A program made the translations under genes and the position numbers. Shown in pieces: positions 1-12,141 of a stretch of 64,000 nt of DNA. The DNA lies in the NCBI GenBank assembly GCA_026119855.1, contig JAOWBW010002210.1, forward strand, positions 1 to 64,000, in the 5' to 3' direction. The first letter of the stretch is position 1, and every line of letters begins with the position of its first letter. A model generated the notes under the pieces. That model searched no databases and was not told the origin of the DNA. It was given only the letters and a program-made list of their open reading frames with translations. The stretch is from Campanula takesimana. Its lineage: Eukaryota > Streptophyta > Magnoliopsida > Asterales > Campanulaceae.

Positions 1-304
1 AACCCTTGCCGTCCCTGGCAAGGTCAATCATTACCCAGATCCGTACCCCCGGGCTAGCTCGCAAGCCTTAAGGCCGGGGTTCCGCTCTGATACCATTTGT
101 AACGACCTGAGCCCGCAGCCCGACCCGCCACATAAGCACCATACACTAGCCCACCAAGCATCTCCTCAATTGGGTGTCAACCACAGCCCATCACAGGCCT
201 CCAAAAGTCCAATGGATGATTTGATGCTTAGTAGGAGTGTATGGGCCTTCCATATAGCACACTCAATTCCCACATATTTCCGTTGTGGGATGGGGGATAT
301 CACA
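1..304 (-). mobile_element. TRIM-like LTR with PBS, truncated by window edge
   Basis: Read on the minus strand, positions 304 to 98 form a 207-bp LTR that begins TGTGATATCC and ends GTTACA. It is followed after two bases by TGGTATCAGAGC (95 to 84), the primer-binding site complementary to the 3' end of initiator tRNA-Met. The remaining 1-83 would be the start of the internal region. The LTR is far too small for an autonomous gypsy element and resembles TRIM/SMART-type miniature LTR elements. It sits at the left edge of gypsy sequence that recurs at about 8511, so it inserted into an older element. The other LTR lies outside the window. Confidence 0.7.
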
Positions 305-776
305 GATACATCTTGATTACATGGGATACCTGTGAATATAATATATGACAGGGATCCTTGTTTTACATCTTCTACACCTTGTTTTACATCCTGATTATGA
401 TAATTTTTCTGAGCACTCTGGATATTTAACCGAGGTTGCTTCTTGATCATATGTGTTGGCGAGCATGTGAAGCGGATTCCTTGTGGCTATTGTATGAGTT
501 TGCGATTTAGCGGAAATTCCATCAACACATTACTTAACATATGGGTAACTGCTTGTATGGATACTTGATTCTTGTCTTGAGCAACGAATACTTCTTGTGA
601 AAGTTTCATGGGAAAGTCACGGTATCGAGCAGGTTATGTGAGAATAATACTCGCAGGTCAATTGATAATATGGTGTGGTATACCATATTATTGCTATTCT
701 TGAGTTCTATTTGTTGATTATATATATTTTCGATCAGTAAAAATTCGAGGACGAATTTTCTTTAAGGAGGGAAGGA
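305..776 (+). mobile_element. Ty3/gypsy internal 3' end (upstream copy)
   Basis: This stretch is nearly identical to 8511-8977, the last part of the internal region of the element to its right. A decayed frame near 597-640 reads VKVSWESHGIEQ, which matches the tail after integrase in plant gypsy polyproteins. The segment ends in the usual pattern before a 3' LTR: the GAGGACGAATTTTC coding end, then a purine-rich GGAGGGAAGGA tract. Having an internal 3' end to the left of the first LTR means that this LTR also served as the 3' LTR of an upstream unit. Confidence 0.75.
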
Positions 777-3700
777 TGTAACGCCCGTCCCTAATTCCTG
801 TTAAATTCTTGACTTGCATAATTATATGCTATTTTAATTGAGTTAATTATTTAACTAATTGAGCAAGTTTAGGTCCTAAGTGTTCAAAGTTGGAACTTTA
901 GGGTCATTTGTGAAAAATAAAGTTTAGGGACTAAAATGCTCAAATAAAAACTTGAAGGGCTTTTGTTAAAGTTGAAACATGAGGGGCCTAGTTGCAATTC
1001 TTGAAACTTGCAAAGGATAAAATTGTGTTTGCCTCTTCCTGGGATCATTGTTTCCCAAAATTCTCGTACGTTCTTCCTCTGTCTCAGAAAGAAAGTTAGG
1101 GTTTACCCTATTCTCGATCCCTCTTGCTTAATTATGCATCTGTTCGAAAATCCGACTCCGAATAAATGATCAGGGCGATGAGTAGAGCATTCCTGCCGAA
1201 CAGAAATTAGTTTGGGTAAATTTGATTTCGGACTAGGTAAGTCACTAGATCCCCACTTGCTTGTAATAACATGCCTATGTGTTTTCTTGATACTTGTACT
1301 TGTTAATTTCGTGATTGGAATGAATTCGGTGATACTTGTAAATTTGGAACGAAGGGAGTATTAGTATGAATTACAAAGCATGAAATTGACTTGAAAGACA
1401 TGTTTAGGCATGTTAAAATGTTCCTCGTGAGTGTTAGAAAATTTATACTCCTACTCGTGAGACGGTAAAATATTAACTTGATTTAAATGTTATTAGAAAA
1501 ATTGTACCATATTTGTGGTACGGTGAAATGAATGAAAGTATCCCTAAATGTTTATACAAGTATATTAGAAAAATTATACTTATACTTTTGGACGGTGAAA
1601 TATTAAATGGAATAAAAGAAAATTATCATATTATTTGTGGGACGGCAAAGAAATGTTTTGAACTTGTTTGTATTTCCTGGGTGTGCTAAGTACTCCTAGG
1701 TAGTGTATAAGTATAGTAAATGTATACTCCTACGCTTGGGACGGAGAATTATTCAACCAGGAAAAGAAATGAGCATTGGCCGGAAATGTGCAGTGTGCGA
1801 CCGCACAAAATTTATTGGGCGACCGCCAATCTTTTCTAAATGTTTTCAAAGGATTCACCTGCTAGTGTGCGGCCGCCCGGTCCATTTTGAGCGCCCGCCC
1901 GGGTGTCCTGAAAAATAAAAAGTTTGTTTAAAGTTTGTATAAGTTGGAAGTAACCCTAGTTAAGGTATATAGCCTTAATATAAGATGTCCTAGCAAGTGT
2001 TGTGACACCTTAGGGGCATCAAAACTTGGTCTTAAACATGATTACTCATTAAATTAAAATGAGAACTTGAATATCAAGTAATACTCTTTTAATGTCTTGA
2101 AAGTGCTATGAACAAGCACTATGTGTTTATATGTGTCTTGATTCCATGTTGTGTACCTTAGGGCCACTAGAACAATATCTTGAGCTTGAACATCCAAAGT
2201 ATAGGATTAAGAACTTGTAAGTATAAGATACGTAACTCTTCTACTTAGCTTTAACTTGAAGTATAAGACAATTAAATCTTGTACATGACTTGAATATCCA
2301 AAGATTGGAATAATAACTTGAGTATAAGATAATTAATTCTTTTATATGTCTTGAACATCCAAAGAATTGGATTGAGAACTTGAATGTAAGATGATAAAAT
2401 CTTGTACATGCCTTGGAACCAATACATGTGTATGGTAATGAACTTGAAAGTGCTATGAACAAGCACTAACGTGTTAGAACTATCATTGGTGTGTATGTGC
2501 AAATCTTGCATATAGCTACTTGATAGAATGTGGCTTTTGATTACTTGATATATGGTATGAACAACCAAAGAATTGGATTGTGGAACTAGATAGAGAATGA
2601 ACAACTCTAAGACATACTTGAATCTAATACGTGTGTACTGAAAGTGCTATGAACAAGCACTAATGTGCTAGTACTTGGTTTTAGTCGTGCATATACTCAA
2701 TGAAGTATATAAAGTATAAAGAAATTATCTTGTTCTTGAGATGAGTTCCTAAAGAAAGAGGGACTAGTGTAATATGAAGATAATTCATAAAACAATGATT
2801 ATAGAACACAATATGTGTTAGAAAATGTATTTGATTATTATATACGCGAAATATGATTGTGACTAGGTACAATACGACCTATTCGACTACGTGCTTAGAG
2901 TCTAAGATGTTGGGCTCTACTTGAAAGTAAGGGTATCGTGATAAACACATTAGTGTGTTAAAGGTTATATGAATATGTACGTGCAAATATGGCATATGAC
3001 AAAGTGACATGAAATGACATACCCTACTACTTGGTTGGGGTCTGTTATTAATAGACTCTAATTTGGATTGATTGTGTTACGTGGACACATTACGTGCCAT
3101 TGTTACTGATTTGTATTCGCAATTATTGCGTGCGTGTACTTGTATTTGGTGAGCACATGATTACATGGTTCTTGAAGAGCTAGTCCACTACTTTTGGACT
3201 TAGTTCTATACTCTCGTAGTTCAACTAAATACCTACTTGTGCATTCTTGTGTGAGTCCAGCTGGTCACCTTGCTTGCTCGGAGATGTATAGGTTCACGCT
3301 TATCATGAGGCTGGGGCCAAAGTGATAATCGGGTGCCTATGTATCTGCGCTTGACCCCTTACTACAGGCCATAGTAAATGCATAGCTTCCATTATTAGAG
3401 CAATACGCCTGATAAAAGTGAATGCTAAACTCGTGAACACCTCGTGAATCTTGTTCTTGTTAGTGACACTGGTTACCAGGTCCTATTGTGTACTGCACAG
3501 TAGCAACTTGATTGATCGTGATTTGTCAACTTCAATAAGCAACGACAACAATGGTTTACTTGGTAGGAATAAGGTTGGAATATCCTTTGTAACGTGTTAG
3601 TTTAGCCTTATGTGTTAGCTACTTGATGAGTTGGCTTAGCCTCTCATATCCTTGTTACTTGATGACATCTTGAGCATGATTACTTGATAATCTTCTTGAT

Positions 3701-4181
3701 TTGCATGATTACATGATAACATGCTATGTACTTGTATCTAGTAACTTACTGAGATTTATCTCACCCCGTTCCTTGTTTATTTGTTTCCCTCCCCCCCCCA
3801 AGAAAGCAAGTGGTAATACGTTGTGAGGCTTGACTTAGCAGGGACCTACATGGCAGGCTGTTCTTATTTGGGGATTGTTAACCTTTCCAGTTTGGTGAGG
3901 ACGATCTGGTATTAGTTGTTTAGACTCAGTATATTGGGTAGACTTGTATAGTTTTTGTAATGCCAGCGTATGTGCTAGGCATGTTTTCCGCTGTGTACAA
4001 CCATTTGGTTTAAATTTCTTGGTATAGAACTCGTTGTGAGCTATCTTATCTCGTTCCTCTTGAGTATATATATGATGTCAGTTTGATATAAGCAGATGTC
4101 ATTCAGTTTCTCGATTTTTATTAGTCACGCGCACCAGGTTCGAGGTTCTATTAGGGAATCCCAGGACTTGGGGGCGTGTCA
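777..4181 (+). mobile_element. Gypsy element A, LTR copy 1 (3.4 kb)
   Basis: The LTR starts TGTAACGCCC just after the polypurine tract and ends GGCGTGTCA four bases before TGGTATCAGAGC. It is about 3405 bp, long for a plant gypsy LTR. It is almost identical along its whole length to 8978-15105 once the nested solo LTR there is removed, which points to fairly recent activity. Short ORFs inside it are not genes. It carries a GC-rich palindrome cassette at 1795-1900 and a GTAAGT motif at about 1238. Confidence 0.85.
1795..1900. repeat. GC-rich palindrome cassette (LTR A copy 1)
   Basis: Four 12-bp near-palindromes start at 1795 (GTGCGACCGCAC), 1817 (GGGCGACCGCCA), 1867 (GTGCGGCCGCCC) and 1889 (GAGCGCCCGCCC). 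Start-to-start distances are 22, 50 and 22. Each pair has a 10-base AT-rich spacer. The block stands out against AT-rich LTR sequence and follows TTGGCCGGAAAT at about 1777. Confidence 0.8.
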
Positions 4182-4697
4182 GGTTGGTATCAGAGCTATG
4201 GTTTAGCTCTAATCCTGGATAGGGTCTATGGCCTAGGTTGGGTTAGTCGTGGGTGTGCTACCGACGTCGAGTGCTTCGTTACTTGTTGTTATACCAGGCA
4301 TAGGTGTTGATAGTGTTGATCTAGTGGGAATAAGATGGTTTGAGAATCGAGAGCGCGAGTCTTTAAAGACTTAAGCATATCTATCTTGTGCAGTGGACAT
4401 TGTTTCGTGCTATATGCTTGCTTGTCCTCATTTCTTGATTTACGTGAAAGTGTATTCTCTAGTAAGAGACTACATGATTGATATCGTTATTTATAAAAGC
4501 TTGATAGAAGTGTGGGTGATTACACCCTATACGTTATATGTTAACTTGGTCATGTTACCTATTTGGGACATTGATGTGATACGTGTTATGGCTTGGCTTT
4601 TACGTGTTATGATTTGGCTTTCTATATGTTATGCCATTCTTGTTTTCCACAATAGATGGTGAATATTTTTATGCTAGTATGCTTGACTATTTATATG
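4182..4697 (+). mobile_element. Element A PBS and leader
   Basis: TGGTATCAGAGC at 4185-4196 is a perfect initiator tRNA-Met primer-binding site right after LTR copy 1. The following 500 bp has no sustained ORF. It aligns with the same part of element B (16384-16920): both share ACGTCGAGTG, a GAATCGAGAG motif and GTTTCGTGCTAT. The leader is cut by a solo LTR at 4703. Confidence 0.8.
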
Positions 4698-4702
4698 AGC
4701 AC

Positions 4703-6933
4703 TGTCGCGACCCCGGAACCCCGCGGGCCCGAGACCGCGAGCTGGACGTCGACTCTAACAATAAACTCCAAAATACCGAAGTTAAAAATTCCATTTGATA
4801 CAAAAAGGGGTGATCCAAAGTTTTACGAATCAAGTTTGATAAAAGCCAAATACTACTATCATAAACTTCCACAAGTTTATGCCCAACAAGTAAAAATATA
4901 CAATTCTTACAGACGTCATTGTTTGGTACTACTACCCAAAATGGTTACACATTTACATAATGGAAACCAACCTATATTAACCTTCCCCAAAAGAACAGAT
5001 CCACACTCGACGTCCTCTATCTCGTGATCAGCGAGACTAATCCTTAGCACCTGAGGGGGGGGGTTAAGGAAAAACAAAGATAAAAAGAAAAGGGTGAGAT
5101 AAATCTCAATAAGTTACTAATGCAACTACATGACATGCTATGATGCAATAAGCAATAAGCAATGATAAATATCACATAGCACATAGCAATTATCATATAA
5201 CAGATAGCAGCGGAAATAAACACATAACAAAGGATATAGCCAAGGTTTTCCAAACCGGAACATCCAAATAAAGGATCGCTGCGCAGCTTCAATAATCAAC
5301 CAATCATCATCTTCATAATAGCATGAAAGCCGAAGAGAAAACCCCGGTACCGGAACCAATACCAAAGAAGTGTCACAAGGGACGGGAGACATGCCACAAA
5401 GTCATGCTCCAAGAAATAGCTAAAATGCACACAAAGGAGCTAGCTCTTCTCACATCCAAGGCCAATCTGGAGGAGGGTAATAATTGGGCAAAACAATGGT
5501 CAACATCATAATGGACTTGGCTGTGCCATCATAATATTTCGCATCTCCCGAAACACACACACAATGCCAGCTGGGCTTCCAAATAAATGCTAAGTAATGA
5601 ATACTAGCTTAATTAAACAACTTAAGGTTCCAAAGTAGGGAACCATACCAAGAAGGCACCAAGAAAGTGAAATGAACCAACAACACACAATTAAAGTGTT
5701 CCAACAATCTTAACAATGATAACACAATTCCCATATCACATTTGACCACAAAGGATCCAATTAATTCGAGCACTCTACCAAATTTACTTACTCATATCGA
5801 AGAGCTTAAGGAGAGCTTTAAAACGGTAATTTATACGCCTAAAACGGAGTTCGCATGAACCCAATACGACTCTCGAAAGATTGGACCAAAAGGGGAATAA
5901 ATTCATAACAGGGGAGGGGGGTGCGCTCGCCTCCTAAGGGAGGGATGCGCGCGCCTCCTAGATCAGAAGGGGAATCAAGTTGGGAGAAGGAGAGGGTGCG
6001 CGCGCTTCAAATAATGGGTGCGTGCGCCTCCATCCGACAGAAGCACAATTGATTAAGGATGGCATAAGAGTGCGCGCGCCTCCTAAGGGAGGGATGCGCG
6101 CGCCTCCTTGCCCGGAAGGGCGATTTCCGGCCAAAAGTTATGGGTTTCCACCATTAACTACCCCAAATCCAATACACACCAATTCTTTACCATTTCTAAC
6201 ACTACCAAGAAGGGAACTAAGGTACCTACACCATTTTGAGGCCAAAATAACTCCAATCAACATCAACTAAAGACCTCACTCAAGGGTGATTCAAATACCC
6301 AAGATTTCACAAAAATGAACAAAATGCAAATCACTCCCAAATCCACCCAAGATGCAATAAATGGCATTCATAACATCAAATAAACATGGAGTAGCATTTC
6401 TAGCATAAAATAGGGGGAAAAGCAACTTACCCGGATTTCTCAAAGTTGACGGAATTCAAATCTTTTTGGCTTCCTACGATCCTATCGACGATCTAAACAA
6501 TGTTCCGTTTTAAGAAATGAGAGAAGATGAGAGGAAGAAGGAGAAAATTAAGAGAGAAAGAAGAGAGAAAAAGCTTACCTCAAGCTAGAGAGAGAGGGAG
6601 AGAGTGGCTGGGAATGGAGAATGGGGTGGAGTGTAAGAATGGTGAGGGAGGTGAGGGGAGTAGGGGGAAATAAGGGAATTATTCAAAAACTTGCACTTAG
6701 GCCCCCTCTCTCACACTACACTCAATACTACACTCCCTACTAACAACTAAGACTCAACACTTCCACACTAGCCCAAATAACTCGAATAAAATGCTAGGCA
6801 CAAATATTATAACACATAAAATGCACACATAATTATTTAAATAAATAATACTTTAAATAAATAACGAAGTAAATAATTAAATAAAAATCCTTTATTACTT
6901 AATAAAATAGAGCCTATATTTCGGGTCGTGACA
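4703..6933 (-). mobile_element. Solo LTR 1, TSD AGCAC
   Basis: A complete 2231-bp LTR bounded by TGTCGCGACC and GTCGTGACA and flanked by the perfect 5-bp duplication AGCAC (4698-4702 and 6934-6938). No internal region remains, so it arose by LTR-LTR recombination. On the minus strand it starts TGTCACGACCCGAAA, like the LTRs of element B (18943) and element F (33130), so the three are one family. It interrupts the internal region of element A. Confidence 0.9.
5921..6107. repeat. GC-rich palindrome cassette (solo LTR 1)
   Basis: Six copies of a unit close to GTGCGCGCGCCTCC start at 5921, 5945, 5996, 6018, 6070 and 6094, giving distances 24, 51, 22, 52 and 24. The six form three close pairs. 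On the element strand the array begins 826 bp into the LTR and 323 bp after a GTAAGTTGC motif. Confidence 0.85.
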
Positions 6934-6938
6934 AGCAC

Positions 6939-8977
6939 GATATAATTATGCATAATATTCATGTTCTGCATTGAAAGCTCGAAAATGATTATCAAGGTTG
7001 TGCTGAATATTTAGCATATGTGGTTGATGGAAGAATGTCTACACCAAAATTGAAGGATGTATCCATTCTTTATGAGATCTCAGATATAATTTCTACTGAG
7101 TAGTACATGATACATGATGAGAACCTTGAGTTATCTTGAGTTGTTACGGTACAAATATAGTGCTGATATCTAAATCAATGTTCATGACATCGGTTGAGTA
7201 AAAGAGTTGAAGATTCAACTTGAGGAATTTCTTGATAGAGGATTCACCCGGCTTAGTATATCTGCGTGGGGTGTATCTGTATTGATTGGCATGAAGAGAT
7301 ATGGTACTTTGCGATTTTATATTTAATGTAAAGTGTTCTGCTAGGTGGCTATAATGTACCAGTACTTGGTATCGTGTATGGATGAATTAGTTGATCCCTG
7401 AAGTTAATCAGTGGTCTATTCAGTGTTTGATTGATAAGTGGCTACCATTAGTTGGAAACTTAACTATGAGGATATACTGAAGACATCTTCTTATATCAGG
7501 TATGCTCGTTATGAATTCGTGATTATGCTATTTCGATTGATATGTGATCTAGCAGTATTGATGGATTTGATGAATGGTATCTTCAAACCATTATTTGATT
7601 TCTTTGCGATGAATTGATTAATGACCTGTTGGTGTATACAAAATCGCAGACTGAGAATTGATAGTATTGAAATTTCTTGAGAGAAACAATCGTTTCCAAA
7701 AACTAGTAAGAGATAGAGGATCTATTACATTGAAGTGGATGCCTGAAGTAAGTATCTTTGTTGACCTATATAAGTGGAAACAACCGAGGTACGCATGTTC
7801 TTGAGATTTTCGTGATCTTGTTAGAGATTCATTAATGAATTTCGAAGGTAGCTCAATTATTAACTATTTAACACAGAAAGCTACACTTTCCGATAGATTG
7901 ATAAACATGAAGCCAATTTTTAAATATTGAAATGATGGATGACCACAACTTCAGTGTTTGACCTTGCCTAGTGGATTCGACTAGTATGATGGTTATTTGG
8001 GGGATATGACCAGGGTTACTATTTTCTCGTGTATGTGTCAAGATTCACTAATATAGTGGATATGATAAATTCATTATGCATAGTGAAGCTTGAACAAGAT
8101 ATAAAACGTGTGTTAATTCAAAATGGTAACGTGCTTGTATATGCTTCGAGGAGATTAAATTTTTATGAATAGAATAATTCTGCTCATGACTTGAAACTGA
8201 TTGTGATCCTACGGCTATTGTATTTGGCGGATTCATTGAACATAATGACTTGTATTTCATGATTGATGATACTGAATTGGAAGAAAATTTCTGAGTATTC
8301 AACTAAATCCTTGAATTGCGATTATTTGAAAGCAGAATATCAGAGATCGTTTGATTTGTTATAATCCTTCGAGATTTGTGAATATATGAATATATTGCGA
8401 TGGATTTCGTGGAAGTATTATCATTTAATAGATAAGTCCCGATGATATTGGTTATAGTGGATTGATTAATCAAATCTGCTTGACTTTATGTGTTGTGATG
8501 TTATGATCGATACATCTTGATTACATGGGATACCTGTGGATATAATATATGACAGGGATTTTTTTTTACATCTTGTTCTACACCTTGTTTTACATCCTGA
8601 TTATGATAATTTTTCTGAGCACTCTGGATATTTAACCGAGGTTGCTTCTTGATCATATGTTGCGAGCATGTGAAGCGGATTCCTTGTGGCTATTGTATGA
8701 GTTTGCGATTTAGCGGAAATTCCATCACACGAATTACTTAGCATATGGGTAACTGCTTGTATGGATACTTGATTCTTGTCTTGAGCACGAATACTTCTTG
8801 TGAAAGTTTCATGGGAAAGTCACGGTATCGAGCAGGTTATGTGAGAATAATACTCGCAGGTAATTGATAATATGGTGTGGTATACCATATTATTGCTATT
8901 CTTGAGTTCTATTTGTTGATTATATATAATTTCGATCAGTAAAATTCGAGGACGAATTTTCTTTAAGGAGGGGAGGA
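6939..8977 (+). pseudogene. Decayed Ty3/gypsy pol (RT and RNase H) of element A
   Basis: This is the rest of element A internal region after the solo LTR. No long ORF survives, but broken frames give clear reverse transcriptase and RNase H fingerprints. One near 7245-7310 resembles the SPWGAPVLFVKKKDGTLR block. Another near 7510-7650 reads FVIM, then MDLMNGIFKP, then LLVYTKS, matching FVIMPFGLTNAP, FMDLMN and ILVYSKS. One near 8105-8160 reads VLIQNGNVLVYASRRL, matching the RNase H VLMQNGKVIAYASRQL block. Stops and frameshifts lie between them. Total internal length (about 2.56 kb without the insert) is half that of an autonomous gypsy element and equals that of element B, so both are non-autonomous deletion derivatives. 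Confidence 0.8.
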
Positions 8978-10003
8978 TGTAACGCCCGTCCTAATTCCTG
9001 TTAAATTCTTGACTTGCATAATTATATGCTATTTTAATTGAGTTAATTATTTAACTAATTGAGCAAGTTTAGGTCCTAAGTGTTCAAAGTTGGAACTTTA
9101 GGGTCATTTGTGAAAAATAAAGTTTAGGGACTAAAATGCTCAAATAAAAACTTGAAGGGCCTTTTGTTAAAGTTGAAACATGAGGGGCCTAGTTGCAATT
9201 CTTGAAACTTGCAAAGGATAAAATTGTGTTTGCCTCTTCCTGGGATCATTGTTTCCCCAAAATTCTCGTACGTACTTCCTCTGTCTCAGAAAGAAAGTTA
9301 GGGTTTACCCTATTCTCGATCCCTCTTGCTTAATTATGCCTCTGTTCGAAAATCCGACTCCGAATAAATGATCAGGGCGATGAGTAGAGCATTTCCTGCC
9401 GAACAGAAATTAGTTTGGGTAAATTTGATTTCGGACTAGGTAAGTCACTAGATCCCACTTGCTTGTAATAACATGCCTATGTGTTATTCTTGATACTTGT
9501 ACTTGTTAATTTCGTGATTTGAATGAATTCGGTGATACTTGTAAATTTGGAACGAAGGGAGTATTAGTATGAATTACAAAGCATGAAATTGACTTGAAAG
9601 ACATGTTTAGGCATGTTAAAATGTTCCTCGTGAGTGTTAGAAAATTTATACTCCTACTCGTGAGACGGTAAAATATTAACTTGATTTAAATGTTATTAGA
9701 AAAATTGTACCATTATTTGTGGTACGGTGAAATTAATGAAAGTATCCCTAAATGTTTATACAAGTATATTAGAAAAATTATACTTATACTTTTGGGACGG
9801 TGAAATATTTAAATGGAATAAAAGAAAATTATCATATTATTTGTGGGACGGCAAAAGAAATGTTTTTGAACTTGTTTGTATTTCCTGGGTGTGCTAAGTA
9901 CTCCTAGGTAGTGTATAAGTATTAGTAAAAGTATACTCCTACGCTTGGGACGGAGAATTATTCAACCTGGAAAAGAAATGAGCATTGGCCGGAAATGTGC
10001 AGT

Positions 10004-10109
10004 GTGCGACCGCACAAAATTTATTGGGCGACCGCCCGTCTTTCTGAAATGTTTTCAAAGGATTCACCTGCTAGTGTACGGCCGCCCGGTCCATTTTGAG
10101 CGCCCGCCT
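10004..10109. repeat. GC-rich palindrome cassette (LTR A copy 2)
   Basis: Units start at 10004 (GTGCGACCGCAC), 10026 (GGGCGACCGCCC), 10076 (GTACGGCCGCCC) and 10098 (GAGCGCCCGCCT). Distances are 22, 50 and 22, exactly as in copy 1, despite several base changes inside the units. Confidence 0.8.
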
Positions 10110-12141
10110 GGGTGCCCTGAAAAATAAAAAGTTTTGTTTAAAGTTTGTATAAGTTGGAAGTAACCCTAGTTAAGGTATATAGCCTTAATATAAGATGTCG
10201 TAGCAAGTGTTGTGACACCTTAGGGGCATCAGAACTTGGTCTTAAACATGATTACTCATTAAATTAAAATTAGAACTTGAATATCAAAGTAATACTCTTT
10301 TAATTGTCTTGAAAGTGCTATGAACAAGCACTAATGTGTTATATGTGTCTTGATTCCAATGTTGTGTACCTTAGTGCCACTAGAAGAATATCTTGAGCTT
10401 GAACATCCAAAGTATAGGATTAAGAACTTGTAAGTATAAGATATGTAACTCTTCTACTTAGCTTTAACTTGAAGTATAAGACAATTAAATCTTGTACATG
10501 ACTTGAATATCCAAAGATTGGAATAATAACTTGAGTATAAGATAATTAATTCTTGTACATGTCTTGAACATCCAAAGAATTGGATTGAGAACTTGAATCT
10601 AAGATGATAAAATCTTGTACATGCCTTGAAACCAATACATGTGTATGGTAATGAACTTGAAAGTGCTATGAACAAGCACTAACGTGTTAGAACTATCATT
10701 GGTGTGTATGTGTAAATCTTGCATATAGCTACTTGATAGAATGTGGCTTTTGATTACTTGATATATGGTATGAACAACCAAAGAATTGGATTGTGGAACT
10801 AGATAGAGAATGAACAACTCTAAAACATACTTGAATCTAATATGTGTGTACTGAAAGTGCTATGAACAAGCACTAATGTGCTAGTACTTGGTTTTAGTCG
10901 TGCATATACTCAATGAAGTATATAAAGTATAAAGAAGATATCTTGTTCTTGAGATGAGTTCCTAAAGAAAGAGGGACGAGTGTAATATGAAGATAATTCA
11001 TAATACAATGATTATAGAACACAATATGTGTCGGAAAATGTATTCGATTATTATATACGCGAAATATGATTGTGACTAGGTACACTACGACCTATTCGAC
11101 TACGCGCTTAAAGTCTAAGATGTTGGGCTCTACTTGAAAGTAAGGGTATCGTGATAAACACATTAGTGTGTTAAAGGTTATATGAATATGTACGTGCAAA
11201 TATGGCATATGACAAAGTGACATGAAATGACATACCCTACTACTTGGTTGGGATCTGTTATTAATAGACTCTAATTTGGCTTGATTTTGTTACGTGGACA
11301 CATTACGTGCCATTGTTATACTGATTTGTATTCGCAATTATTGCGTGCGTGTACTTGTATTTGGTGAGCACATGATTACATGGTTCCTGAAGAGCTAGTC
11401 CACTACTTTTGGACTTAGTTCTATACTCTCGTAGTTCAAGTAAATACCTACTTGTGCATTCTTGTGTGAGTCCAGCTGGTCACCTTGCTTGCTCGGAGAT
11501 GTATAGGTTCACGCTTATCATGAGGCTGGGGCCAAAGTGATAATCGGGTGCCTATGTATCTGCGCTTGACCCCTTACTACAGGCCATAGTAAGGGCATAG
11601 CTTCCTTTATTAGAGCAATACGCCTGATAAAAGTGAATGCTAAACTCGTGAACAACTCGTGAATCTTGTTCTTGTTAGTGACACTGGTTACCAGGTCCTA
11701 TTGTGTACTGCACAGCAGCAACTTGATTGATCGTGATTTGTCAACTTCAATAAGCAACGACAACAATGGTTTACTTGGGAGGAATAAGGTTGGAATATCC
11801 TTTGTAACATGTTAGTTTAGCCTTATGTGTTAGCTACTTGATGAGTTGGCTTAGCCTCTCATATCCTTGTTACTTGATGACATCTTGAGCATGATTACTT
11901 GATAATCTTCTTGATTTGCATGATTATATGATAACATGCTATGTACTTGTATCTAGTAACTTACTGAGATTTATCTCACTCCGTTCCTTGTTTATTTGTT
12001 TCTGTCCCCCCCTCCCCAAGAAAGTAAGTGGTAATACGTTATGAGGCTTGACTTAGCAGGGGCCTACTTGGCAGGTTGTTCTTGTTTAGGGATTGTTAAC
12101 CTTTCCAGTTTGGTGAGGACGATCTGGTATTAGTTGTTTAG

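Noticed and set aside
1703..1918. Cys-containing ORF in LTR A that might be a zinc finger
   Set aside because: The Cys residues are not spaced as any finger I know, the frame overlaps the palindrome cassette, and copy 2 has a different start and length.
5921..6107. Regularly spaced repeats that look like a CRISPR array
   Set aside because: Units are only 12-14 bp, spacing alternates (24/51/22/52/24), they lie in a plant LTR with no cas genes, and related LTRs show the same geometry with other units.
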